From: JBBPZA01 sp038199375
Lineage (GTDB): Bacteria > Actinomycetota > Thermoleophilia > Solirubrobacterales > Solirubrobacteraceae
DNA: 64,000 nucleotides
NCBI GenBank assembly: GCA_038199375.1
Contig: JBBPZA010000123.1
Span: 1-64,000, forward strand
Reading direction: 5' to 3'
Shown here: positions 33,747-44,035 of the stretch, piece by piece
Layout: each line of letters begins with the position of its first letter
Position numbering within the stretch: position 1 is the first letter of the stretch
The notes under the pieces: generated by a model
What the model was told of the DNA's origin: nothing
Databases searched by the model: none
Seen by the model: the letters and a program-made list of their open reading frames with translations, nothing else
Translations under genes and position numbers: made by a program

Positions 33747-35023
33747 CCGCCGGGCTGGCTCCACTCGCGCAGCTCATCCAGCGCGAGAGCGGGATCGCGC
33801 TCGGGCCCGACCGCCTTCCGGCGCTTGCCGCGGCCGCGCGGCGGGTGGCCCCGGGCTCTGATCCCGACCAGGTTCTGTCCGCGGCCGCCGACCCCCGCGG
33901 CGGGTCGGCGCTGCTCGAGCGGCTCGTCGACGAGGTGACCGTGAAGGAGACCTTCTTCTTCCGCCACACCGACGACATCGACGGCATCGACTGGCGTGCG
34001 CTCTACGACGCCGCGCTGCTCGCGGGTCGCGGCGAGGTGCGCGTGTGGAGCGCGGCGTGCGCGACCGGCGAGGAGGTCTATACGCTCGCGATCGTCGCCT
34101 GCGAGGCGTTCGCCACGCCGCGCCCGCCGGTGCGCATCCTCGGCACGGACATCGCCCCGAGCGCTCTGGCGCGGGCCCGCCGGGGCCTCTACGGCGCCCG
34201 CTCCGTCGCTCGCGTACCCCCTGGCGCGCGAGCGCGCCACCTGATCGACCAGGAGGCCGTGCATGCCGTCGCCGACCACCTGCGGGCGCTCGTGCGCTTC
34301 GAGCGCCACAACCTCGTCCGCGATCCCACGCCGCCGGCGGGAGAGGCCGCCTTCGACCTCATCCTGTGCCGCAACGTCCTCATCTACCTCGACCCGCCCG
34401 ACGTCCGCCGCGCCGTGCGCGGGCTCGAGCACGCGCTGGCCGCGGGTGGCCGGCTGGTCCTGGGCAGCGCCGACCGTCTGTGCGGGCTCGCCGCTCTGGT
34501 CGACGCGCACCCCCCGCATGCGAACGGGGTGAGCCCGTCCGACGCGCGCCGCGCCGCCCGTCGGCGCGAGCGCCTCGAGCGCAGGTCGCGGCCGGTCGCG
34601 ACCCCCTCCGCCGTCGACGCCCTACGCGCCGTCGACGCCGGCCGCCTCGACGACGCCGCGCGGGCCGCTCGCGCCGCGCTCGAGCGCGACGGGCTCGATT
34701 CGGCCGCCCACTACGTAAACGGCGTCATCGAGCTCGACCGCGGCGACGCACCGGCGGCGGTCGTGGCGCTGCGCCGCGCCCTCTTCCTCCAGCCGGCGTT
34801 CGCCCTGGCCGCCTTCGCTCTGGGCCGGGCGCAGGACATGCTCGGCCGGCCGAACGCCGCCGCGCGGGCTTACGCGCACGGGCTGCGGACCCTCGAGCAC
34901 CTGCCGGTAGTCCACCCCGAGCTCCTCGGGGACGCTGCGCCCGGCGATCTCGCTACGGCGTGCCGTACGCGTCTGGAGGCGCTCGGCGCGACCCCGGCCA
35001 TCAACGGAGAGGCGAACCCATGA
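33743..35023 (+). CDS. cheR: Chemotaxis methyltransferase CheR with C-terminal TPR-like region
   Basis: 426 aa. VKETFFFRHTDDI, SAACATGEEVYTLAI (SAM site) and LCRNVLIYLDPPDV are CheR signatures. Residues about 285-415 are Ala-rich helices in TPR-like repeats (AHYVNGVIELDRGD), as in CheR-TPR fusions. It methylates receptor glutamates. GTG 33743 overlaps cheB. Confidence 0.92.
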   Translation: MTAGLAPLAQLIQRESGIALGPDRLPALAAAARRVAPGSDPDQVLSAAADPRGGSALLERLVDEVTVKETFFFRHTDDIDGIDWRALYDAALLAGRGEVRVWSAACATGEEVYTLAIVACEAFATPRPPVRILGTDIAPSALARARRGLYGARSVARVPPGARARHLIDQEAVHAVADHLRALVRFERHNLVRDPTPPAGEAAFDLILCRNVLIYLDPPDVRRAVRGLEHALAAGGRLVLGSADRLCGLAALVDAHPPHANGVSPSDARRAARRRERLERRSRPVATPSAVDALRAVDAGRLDDAARAARAALERDGLDSAAHYVNGVIELDRGDAPAAVVALRRALFLQPAFALAAFALGRAQDMLGRPNAAARAYAHGLRTLEHLPVVHPELLGDAAPGDLATACRTRLEALGATPAINGEANP

Positions 35024-35390
35024 GACGCATACTCGTCGTCGACGATTCGCCCCTGATCCGCGAGGCTGCGCGCATCGGCCTGGAGGCGGTCGCCGGGCAC
35101 AGCGTGGAGACCGCCCAGTCGGGCGAGGAGGCCGTCGCGAGGGCGGCGGCCCAGCGGCCGGACGCGATCCTCCTCGACGTGGTCATGCCGGGGATGGACG
35201 GCCCGGCGACCCTGGCGGCGCTGCGCGCCGGCGAGGCCACCCGCGACCTGCCGGTCGTCATGGTGACCGGCCTCGACGCCGCGACGCACGGCCCCCAGCT
35301 CGAGGAGCTCGGGGCGGCGGGCATGATCTCGAAGCCCTTCGACCCGTCGACGCTCGCCGCTCAGGTGGCGCAGCTGCTCCGGTGGGAGCC

Positions 35391-35394
<4 letters not shown>
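35020..35394 (+). CDS. cheY: CheY-like single-domain response regulator
   Basis: 124 aa, a stand-alone receiver: acidic pair in ILVVDDSPLIREAA, phospho-Asp in LLDVVMPGMDG, Thr in MVTGLDAA and Lys in ISKPFDPS. Possible motor-binding output of the array. ATG 35020 overlaps the cheR stop. It is one frame away from a long spurious reading of cheR, and the ATGA overlap decides the start. Confidence 0.9.
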
Positions 35395-37463
<2,069 letters not shown>

Positions 37464-37469
37464 ACCGCC

Positions 37470-37499
37470 GTCGGCGTCACACCGGCGCGACGCGCCGAC
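37470..37499 (+). terminator. Hairpin after the chemotaxis operon
   Basis: GTCGGCG (37470-37476) pairs with CGCCGAC (37493-37499) 7 bp after the operon's last stop; the loop is 16 nt. A mildly T-containing stretch (GATCTTCTCC) follows. Possible terminator, weak. Confidence 0.3.
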
Positions 37500-37597
37500 C
37501 GATCTTCTCCGCGCGCGCGGCCGCCCGAGCCCGCCATCCGTCCACCACATGGCGCGCCGCCGTCAAGCGAGGACCGGTCGCCGTCGACCTTGAGGGC

Positions 37598-39108
37598 ATG
37601 CGATCCGCCCTTCGTCGCGCCACGTTCCTGGCCGCCGCCGTCGCGAGCCTCGCTGCGCCCGCCGCCGCGCAGGCCGCCACCCCCCAGAATCTCTTCCCAC
37701 CGTCCATCACCCCCGCCCCTTCGGCGCCCTGCAACGACGCGTCGGGCACGCCGATGTCGCCGTGCACGGGCGACGAGCTCGACGGCTCGCGGGAACGTGG
37801 GCCGACGAGGGCAGCCTGACCTTCAGCTACCAGTGGCTGTGGTGCGACGGACTGGGCATCGCCTGCCAGCGCATCCCGACCGATCTGGTCGCGATTGCCG
37901 AGGGACCCGATCCCTCACCGCCCTACCTACTTGCGCCGCTCGACGTGGACCGTACCCTCAAGCTCCGGATCTACGCGCGCAACGCCGGGGGGGAGACGGC
38001 TGTCGTCGACTCCTCCGCGACCGCACCGGTCCGCCGGCGCCCGCGCGCCACGGCACCGATCATGACCGCTTCGCCCACGCTCGCCACGGCGACCTCGCCG
38101 CCGCGGGCGGGCCAGCGCATGACCGCCACCCTCGGCTCGTGGGACGACGACTTCGCCGACTATCACTACCGCGTCCAGTGGTGGCGCTGCGACGGCTCGG
38201 GTCAAGCGTGTGCCGCCGTCACCGATTCGGAGTTCGTTCGCCGCGAGGGCCCCGCCTCCTACGACATCGCCGAGGCCGACGTCGGGTCGAGCATCCGCGC
38301 CCAGATCATGGTGGCGAGCTTCGACTACGCCAGGCGGACCACGCAGTTCACCGACGCGACGCCCGTCGTCGAGCCCGGCGGCCCGCCGCGCCTCGAGACG
38401 GGCCCGTTCCTGATGGTGGGCGGCAACGGCAGGGCGACCGTGCGCGTCGGCGCCGGCCCGGCCGACGTCGGCGACGTCCTCTCCGCGGCTCACGGGAGGT
38501 GGGCGCTGGCCGACCCGGGGCTCTACTCCGTGCGCTGGATGCGCTGCGACCGCGCGGCCCGGTCCTGCGTGAGGATGTCCGAGGTGGCCACCCCGGACGC
38601 GCCGGCCGAGCAGCGCTGGAGCTACCGCGTCCAGACCGGCGACGACGGGCGCTCGATCCGCGCCGAGGTCGTCGCCGCCAACCGGCTCGGCTCGGTCACC
38701 GCCCAGACGCCGGCCGTGAAGGTCGGCGCCGAGCCCGCCGGCGCCGCCGCAAGCGGCGGCGGCTCGTCCGCGACCGACGGCAAGACCGCCGTGCGAACGG
38801 TGGACATCGCCGGCGCCAAGGTCACCTCCACCCTGCGCGGCGTGACGGTGACGCTGCGCCTCCGGCGGGCCGGCACCCTCACCGTGACCGCCACCGCGGC
38901 GAAGGGCGGCGCCAAGCTCGGCAGCGCCCGCAAGAAGGTCGCCGCGCCGGGCAAGGCGCTCGTCACCGTGCCGCTCTCGCGCTCGACGCAGAAGACGATC
39001 GCCTCCGGGCGCGCGGTGCGCGCGAGCATCAAGGCTTCGCTCGAGGACGCCGACGGTGGGAGCGCGACCCGCTCCGAGAAGGTCACGCTCAAGCGCTCTC
39101 GGCGCTGA
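37598..39108 (+). pseudogene. Secreted repeat-containing surface protein, frame broken after the signal peptide
   Basis: ATG 37598 begins a clear signal peptide (RRATFLAAAVASLAAPAAAQ, cleavage near AQA-AT). That frame stops at 37819. The mature protein continues in another frame from about 37783 (GTWADEGSLTFSYQWLWCDG) to 39108. One missing base near 37784-37795 explains it. The mature part has three ~100-aa repeats with a Trp-x-x-Cys-Asp...Cys core (QWLWCDG, QWWRCDG, RWMRCDR) of Ig-like type common in Solirubrobacterales surface proteins, then a Lys-rich beta domain. Indel error or true inactivation. Confidence 0.72.
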
Positions 39109-39152
39109 GCCTCGCCGGGAGCGCGCCGGCTACCGCCAGACGTGCGCCTCGC

Positions 39153-39323
39153 TCACTTGACCGCGAGGACGAGCACGACCAGGATGAGGACGAGCAAGAG
39201 GCCGGAGCTCGCCGCGGCCACGGGCCAGTTGCGCCGCCAGAACTCGGGCTTGGCCCGGTCGCGCGTGTAGTGCCCTTCGGGAGGCTCGCCTACCCAGTCG
39301 TCGTCGTCGCGCGGTTGGGCCAT
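39153..39323 (-). CDS. Small single-helix membrane protein
   Basis: 56 aa: acidic N-terminus (MAQPRDDDDWVGEPPEG), aromatic middle (PEFWRRNWPV) and one C-terminal helix (about 37-54, SSGLLLVLILVVLVLAVK), i.e. a tail-anchored or single-pass topology. No family recognised. In the same strand and frame upstream (about 39324-39400) the reading SDFERRLGAKEAWRRR continues without a start, and an adjacent frame from TTG 39468 reads LALLRLREQLAARGV, so a longer SHOCT-like protein with a one-base frameshift is possible. Confidence 0.6.
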   Translation of the reverse strand: MAQPRDDDDWVGEPPEGHYTRDRAKPEFWRRNWPVAAASSGLLLVLILVVLVLAVK

Positions 39324-39557
39324 CTCTCGGAGGATGCCCCGATGTCGACGCCGCCACGCCTCTTTCGCCCCGAGTCGGCGCTCGAAGTCAGAGGGCGACG
39401 CCCCTCGCCGCCAACTGCTCGCGCAGGCGAAGCAGGGCGAGGTCCTTCGCCTTGGCCTCGAAGCTCAAGGCCCATGGCGTCGAACGGAGCGGCGTGAAGC
39501 TCGAGGTCGCGCACGGCGGCGTCGCTCACCCGGGCCGCTTCCCGACCACTCTCTTTC

Positions 39558-39878
39558 CTACTTGCTCTTCTCGCAGGCGTCTTCCGCCCTCTTGCGCTGG
39601 ACGCCTTCGGGGAGGCCCCTCGCCACCTCGAGGCACTGCTTGACGGCGGCGTCACGCGCCTTGTCCCCGTTGCCGTTGCACGCTTCCTCGGCGACCTTGC
39701 GGGCGTCCGCATTGTCGATCCTCCCAGCCTGGTCGAGGCACTGCTGCTGCGCCTCGCCCTTGGTGTCGGGCGTGTTGTCGTCGCCGCCGTCGCCGTCGCC
39801 GTCGCCGCCGCCGCATCCGGCGGCGAGCAGCCCGCAGGTGGCGAGGAAGAGGAAGAGGACGTGGAGGCGACGGAGCAT
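39558..39878 (-). CDS. Small secreted lipoprotein, Cys-rich helical
   Basis: 106 aa. Signal peptide with lipobox LLAAGC (about 17-22) followed by a Gly/Asp linker (GGGDGDGDGG). The mature part has four spaced cysteines (QQQCLDQAGR, EEACNGNGDK, VKQCLEVARG, EDACEKSK), suggesting a disulfide-linked helical bundle. ATG 39878 follows AGGAG at good spacing. Family not recognised. Its start codon overlaps that of the divergent peptidase frame. Confidence 0.75.
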   Translation of the reverse strand: MLRRLHVLFLFLATCGLLAAGCGGGDGDGDGGDDNTPDTKGEAQQQCLDQAGRIDNADARKVAEEACNGNGDKARDAAVKQCLEVARGLPEGVQRKRAEDACEKSK

Positions 39879-41778
39879 GAGTTCTCCTGGTGGGAGGGGG
39901 CGGCCGAACCCTATCTCTAAGCTGCCCGCCATCGCAACCACACAGGGACAGCCCCCGTCCTCCGACGACGTCGAGCAGGTCGCCTGGGACCTCGACCCCC
40001 TCGTCGACGGCAATGGGGATGCGGGCGTGCGCCGGCTCCTCGACGACGCCGCGGAGCAGGCAGAGCGCTTCAAGGCTCGCTACGCCGGACAGGTCGCAGA
40101 GCTCGACGGGGCCGGCCTCGTCGAGGCCATGACCGAGCTGGCCGAGCTGCAGGAGCTCGTCGGCCGCGCGGGCACTTACGCCGCGCTGTGGTTCTCCACC
40201 GACACGGCCGACCCCGCCCGCGGCGCCCTGCTCCAGCTCGTCCAGGAGCGTGCGACCGCGATCGAGACCCAGCTGATCTTCGCCGAGCTCGAATGGGCGG
40301 CCCTCGATGACGAGCGCGCACAGGAGCTGCTCGCCTCCGACGGGCTGGACTTCTGCCGCCACTACCTGGCCACCCAGCGTCGCTACCGCCCCCATCTGCT
40401 CACAGAGCCCGAGGAGCGCGTGCTGGTCGAGAAGGGGGTCACGGGGCGCGGCGCGTGGTCGCGGCTGTTCACCGAGCAGGTCTCCGCCGTGCGCGTCGCG
40501 ATGGAGGGGGAGGAGGAGACGACGCTCGACGCGGCCCTGAGCCGGCTGGTCTCCCCGGATCGCGGGGAGCGCCGCGCCGTCGCCGAGGCGGTCACCGCAG
40601 CCCTGGAGCCCGGGCTGCGCGCTCGAGCCTTCATCTTCAACACGCTCCTGCACGACAAGGCGGTCGACGACCGCCTGCGCTCCTACGAGCACTGGCTGGC
40701 CAGTCGCAACCTCTCCAACGAGGCCTCCGACGAGTCGGTGGAGGCGCTCCTGCAGGCGGTCCGCGGCCGCTACGACCTTCCCCAGCGCTGGTACCGCCTG
40801 AAGGGGATGCTTCTCGGGATCGACCGGTTGGCCGACTATGACCGGGCGGCGGCGGTGACCGGCGAGGACGAGGAGATCGCCTGGCCCCAGGCCCGCGATC
40901 TGGTGCTGGACTCCTATGCCTCCTTCTCGCCCGAGCTGGCCGACGTCGCGCGCGGCTTCTTCGACGGGAGCTTCATCGACGCGCCGGTGCGCCCGAGCAA
41001 GCGCGGCGGGGCGTTCTGCGCCTACGGCGTCCCCTCGTCTCACCCCTACGTGATGCTCAACTACACGGCCAAGCGCCGCGACGTGCTCACGCTCGCCCAC
41101 GAGCTCGGCCACGGCGTCCACGCGGCGCTGGCCCGGCGGCAGGGCGTCTTTCATCAGGGCACGCCGCTGACGATGGCCGAGACCGCATCGGTGTTCGGTG
41201 AGACGGTGACCTTTGGGCGCCTGCTCGAGGCCGCCTCGACGCCGGAGTCGCGCTTGTCGCTGCTGGCCGAGAGCATCGAGGGGTCGATCGCGACGGTGTT
41301 CCGCCAGACGGCGATGAACCGCTTCGAGGGCCTGGTCCACACGGCCCGGCGCGAGGAGGGCGAGCTGGCGCCCGACGGCTTCGGCGAGCTGTGGCGCGAG
41401 AGTCAGTCAGAGCTCTTCGGCGACACCGTGGAGGTGACCGAGGGCTATGAGCTGTGGTGGTCCTACGTGCCCCACTTCATCTCGACGCCGGGCTACGTCT
41501 ACGCCTACGCCTACGGGCAGCTGCTCGCGCTCTCGGTCTACGAGCGCTACCGCCAGGAGGGCGAGGGCTTCGTCCCTCGCTACCTCGAGCTCCTCTCCGC
41601 GGGCGGCTCGCGCTCGCCCGAGGAGCTGGGCGAGATCGTCGGCGTCGACCTCTCGGATCCGGGCTTCTGGACCAGCGGCCTGACCCTCGTCGAGGAGCAG
41701 CTCGAGGCGGCCGAGGCGGCCGCCCACGAGGTGCTCGAAGGGCGTGGCACGCAAAGGGGTGCTGCACCTCTACCGTAG
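39877..41778 (+). CDS. M3-family oligoendopeptidase
   Basis: Up to 633 aa. Zinc motif HELGH (His408-His412) within TLAHELGHGVHAALARRQG, plus the M3B features FCAYGVPSSHPYVMLNY and TMAETASVFGE. A cytosolic metallopeptidase of the PepF type that trims short peptides. The start is unclear: ATG 39877 overlaps the lipoprotein start on the other strand. The conserved part begins near residue 32 (DDVEQVAWDLDPLVDG), and no better ATG/GTG lies between. The end overlaps the promoter of the next module. Confidence 0.9.
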   Translation: MSSPGGRGRPNPISKLPAIATTQGQPPSSDDVEQVAWDLDPLVDGNGDAGVRRLLDDAAEQAERFKARYAGQVAELDGAGLVEAMTELAELQELVGRAGTYAALWFSTDTADPARGALLQLVQERATAIETQLIFAELEWAALDDERAQELLASDGLDFCRHYLATQRRYRPHLLTEPEERVLVEKGVTGRGAWSRLFTEQVSAVRVAMEGEEETTLDAALSRLVSPDRGERRAVAEAVTAALEPGLRARAFIFNTLLHDKAVDDRLRSYEHWLASRNLSNEASDESVEALLQAVRGRYDLPQRWYRLKGMLLGIDRLADYDRAAAVTGEDEEIAWPQARDLVLDSYASFSPELADVARGFFDGSFIDAPVRPSKRGGAFCAYGVPSSHPYVMLNYTAKRRDVLTLAHELGHGVHAALARRQGVFHQGTPLTMAETASVFGETVTFGRLLEAASTPESRLSLLAESIEGSIATVFRQTAMNRFEGLVHTARREEGELAPDGFGELWRESQSELFGDTVEVTEGYELWWSYVPHFISTPGYVYAYAYGQLLALSVYERYRQEGEGFVPRYLELLSAGGSRSPEELGEIVGVDLSDPGFWTSGLTLVEEQLEAAEAAAHEVLEGRGTQRGAAPLP

Positions 41779-41797
41779 TGCTACACTGCATACTGTT

Positions 41798-42067
41798 GTG
41801 CCCACGTCTCGCCGGCGCCACATGCTCACCGAAACCGACGAGCTGACCCGTGCGCTCGACGACGCCGCCCGCCGCTGGCCCGAGGAGCGTGCGGCGCGCG
41901 GCAAGCTGCTCATGCGACTGGTGCGCGAAGGCCACCGGGCGATAGCCGGCGAACGCGATGCGGAGGTCAGCCACCGCCGACAAGCCGTCCGCCGCACCGA
42001 GGGGGCGCTCACCGGAACCTACCCCGAGGGCTATCTCGAGCGACTGCGCGACGACTGGCCAGCGTGA
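41798..42067 (+). CDS. VapB-like antitoxin
   Basis: 89 aa from GTG 41798 (ATG 41822 is an alternative). A charged helical protein (LTRALDDAARRWPEERAARG, GYLERLRDDWPA) without a clear DNA-binding motif. It precedes and overlaps a PIN-domain toxin gene by 4 bp, the standard vapBC arrangement. The C-terminal Trp-containing helix would plug the PIN active site. A small inverted repeat GTAG-TG-CTAC (41775-41784) just upstream may be its operator. Confidence 0.7.
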   Translation: MPTSRRRHMLTETDELTRALDDAARRWPEERAARGKLLMRLVREGHRAIAGERDAEVSHRRQAVRRTEGALTGTYPEGYLERLRDDWPA

Positions 42068-42447
42068 TCGTCGTCGACGCGAGCGTGCTGATCGCGCACT
42101 TCGACCATCACGACGGGCACCATGGCCGCGCCGTCGAGCTCTTGTTCGAGGCGGCCGAGCACCCACTCGCAGCAAGTGTCCTGACCGTCGCCGAGGTCCT
42201 CGTCGCCCCTGCGCGCCAACGACGCCTCGACACCGCTCAGACGGCCCTGCGCGAGCTCGGCCTCCACGAGATCGCACTCGGACCCCACGCCGCCGCACAA
42301 CTCGCCCTGCTGCGTGCCGAGACCGCCCTACGGCTGCCCGACTGCTGCGTCCTCCTCGCCGTCCAGGACACGGCGGCCAAGGCGCTGGTCACCTTCGACG
42401 AGCGCCTGCGCACGCAAGCGGTCCGCCGCGGCATCGCCGTGAACTGA
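42064..42447 (+). CDS. VapC-like PIN-domain ribonuclease toxin
   Basis: 127 aa. Acidic active-site residues in MIVVDASVLIAHFD (Asp5), SVLTVAEVLVAPA (Glu), RLPDCCVLLAV (Asp) and LVTFDERLR (Asp) form the PIN quartet. VapC toxins cleave tRNA or rRNA. Start GTG 42064 overlaps the antitoxin stop. Frame intact, so the module may be active. Confidence 0.87.
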   Translation: MIVVDASVLIAHFDHHDGHHGRAVELLFEAAEHPLAASVLTVAEVLVAPARQRRLDTAQTALRELGLHEIALGPHAAAQLALLRAETALRLPDCCVLLAVQDTAAKALVTFDERLRTQAVRRGIAVN

Positions 42448-42461
42448 GGTTCCCTCGCCGC

Positions 42462-43187
42462 CTAAAGCGCGAGCTCCAGCCGGCGGCGCACGTCGAGCGG
42501 CGAGACCTCGAGGCGCTCGAGCGTGCGCGCCGCGCCGCTGTGCTCGTCGCGGATGAGCGCGAGGAGAAGGTGCTCGACGCTGAGGTAGCCGTCGCCGCGC
42601 TCGACCGCCTCGTGCAGCGAGCGCTCGAGCACCGCCCGCGCGTGCTTGGAGATGCTTGCGCGCTTTCCGACGCTCTCTTCCTGAGCGAAACCGTTGGGGG
42701 CGGGCTCCCCCTCCACGACCTCGATCGTGGGCTGCGTGACGCCGCGCGCCTCGGCTAGGCGCACTCCGAGGTCCTCGAGCACCTTGACCGCCGGGGTGTA
42801 GCGGCAGCGAAGGATCCCGAGCAGGAGATGCTCGGTCCCGAGCACGGGCTCGCCGAGCGTCTGGGCCTCCTCGCGGGCGAGCTGCATCGTCCGCCGCGCC
42901 TCGCTGGTGATCAGGACGCGCCGGCCGCGCGGCCCTTTGGCCATGGCCATGGTCCCGAGGTCCTTGACCCGCTGGGCGTGCTTGCGGTGCACCGCCTGCT
43001 TGGAGACTCCGAGCTCGCCCGCGACGCGGCTCCACGACCAGCCGCCCTGGATCGCGCTCGTCACGTGCTGGGCCTCGAGCCGATCGGCCTCGCGACGCAT
43101 CGCACTGATCGCGCTCAGCGCGTCGGCGACGCCGTTCTCGCCAAGGGCGCGTCGGGCCAGCTCGGGCAGGGTCGAGCGCTCGGTCAC
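42462..43187 (-). CDS. Helix-turn-helix protein with tandem Clp N-terminal repeats
   Basis: 241 aa from GTG 43187; ATG codons at 43247 and 43268 would add up to 27 residues. An N-terminal helical/HTH region (GGWSWSRVAGELGVSKQAVHRK) is followed by two Clp_N motifs (LGEPVLGTEHLLLGILRCRY and GDGYLSVEHLLLALIRDEHSG). There is no AAA+ domain, so it is not a ClpC but a regulator or adaptor using the Clp substrate-binding fold. It converges with vapC. Confidence 0.82.
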   Translation of the reverse strand: MTERSTLPELARRALGENGVADALSAISAMRREADRLEAQHVTSAIQGGWSWSRVAGELGVSKQAVHRKHAQRVKDLGTMAMAKGPRGRRVLITSEARRTMQLAREEAQTLGEPVLGTEHLLLGILRCRYTPAVKVLEDLGVRLAEARGVTQPTIEVVEGEPAPNGFAQEESVGKRASISKHARAVLERSLHEAVERGDGYLSVEHLLLALIRDEHSGAARTLERLEVSPLDVRRRLELAL

Positions 43188-43609
43188 CTTTGGACCGTAC
43201 CCGTCTCGCCGCCGGGCCGAGAGCCTTCCGTCAAGTGTGAATGACATCCCGTCAATTCCCCTTGCCACGACATTTCGGCTCTAGAAAGCGAAAGCGGGCA
43301 GAAAGTTGGTCGCAAGCGGACGGCCGTTGGGTTATCGCGTTCTCGCCGAGGGAACCCAGAGCACCATGCGCAAGGAGATCCACCAACGCATCCTGCTGGG
43401 CGACCAGTCGATCTAGGACAGCAGGACAGAGAACCAGCACTGAGTGGGGCGGTCAGGGACGACCGCCCCACTCGCCTCTTCGAGGCGCGCGCCCAGGGAC
43501 CCGCGCCCCTGCGCCGAGCCGGCCGGCGGCGCGGCAGGCGTCCAGGGCGCGCGCGTAAAGGGCGCCCCCGCGGGGAACTACCCGCCTGCACCCAAGCGAG
43601 GAGATTGGC
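43188..43609. other. 422-bp intergenic region with a short open frame and strong hairpin
   Basis: No recognised gene. On the + strand a 36-codon frame runs from TTG 43306 to TAG 43416; it contains ATG 43366 and ends ILLGDQSI. A 13-bp perfect hairpin follows 25 bp later (43442-43473). Together they could be a leader peptide, small RNA or small-protein transcript with its own terminator. The rest, up to the GAGGAG site before 43610, shows nothing I can name. Confidence 0.4.
43442..43473 (+). terminator. Strong 13-bp perfect hairpin
   Basis: GAGTGGGGCGGTC (43442-43454) and GACCGCCCCACTC (43461-43473) pair perfectly around AGGGAC. The GC-rich stem is terminator-like, although only GCCTCTT follows rather than a T-run. 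No annotated gene ends just before it on either strand, so it implies an unrecognised transcript. Confidence 0.55.
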
Positions 43610-43813
43610 ATGGTCGAGGAGGAGACGCACAACCCCGCCGAGCCGGAGTTCGGCGATAAGCACGGCGGCGAGCACAACCCCGGGGAGCCGAAGTTCGGCG
43701 AGGGCGACCGGCCGGATCACCCGGCGGAGGGAACCTCCCCGCCCGGCAATCCCGAGCGCGACGAGGAAGCGATTCGCAAGGGCGAGGAGAAGCTCGAGCA
43801 GGCGGGGCACTGA
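43610..43813 (+). CDS. Small hydrophilic acidic protein
   Basis: 67 aa, almost entirely charged or Pro/Gly (EPEFGDKHGGEHNPGEPKFG contains an internal near-repeat of NPxEPxFG). Likely disordered. GAGGAG lies 7 nt before ATG 43610. No family recognised. A second small gene follows at 43862, possibly co-transcribed. Confidence 0.6.
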   Translation: MVEEETHNPAEPEFGDKHGGEHNPGEPKFGEGDRPDHPAEGTSPPGNPERDEEAIRKGEEKLEQAGH

Positions 43814-43861
43814 GTAACGTTCCACTGCCCGAAGGAGAACGAAAAGGAAGGAAGAGGACTC

Positions 43862-44026
43862 ATGCCGATCGCCGACCTCTCTGCGTGTGACTCATGCCGT
43901 CGACCCACACCACCTTCCAACCACAACGAGTTCGCCGGCTGGACGGTCGTCAAAGACGACTCCGGAAAGGTGTCCGGGATGCGGTGCCCCAGGTGCCAGA
44001 CCCCTGAGGAGCAGAAGGAAGGCTGA
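43862..44026 (+). CDS. 54-aa zinc-ribbon-like protein
   Basis: Two Cys pairs, CDSC (residues 9-12) and CPRC (near residue 42), separated by about 30 residues with a Trp-containing core (NEFAGWTVVKDD), suggest a zinc ribbon. GGAAGGAAGAGGA precedes ATG 43862. Short, intact and well spaced after the 67-aa gene; role unknown, perhaps nucleic-acid or protein binding. Confidence 0.6.
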   Translation: MPIADLSACDSCRRPTPPSNHNEFAGWTVVKDDSGKVSGMRCPRCQTPEEQKEG

Positions 44027-44035
44027 CGCTTTCGG

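Noticed and set aside
43252..43440. A 62-codon minus-strand frame in the 43.2-43.6 kb gap
   Set aside because: No start signal or homology; the plus-strand short frame and hairpin explain the interval better.
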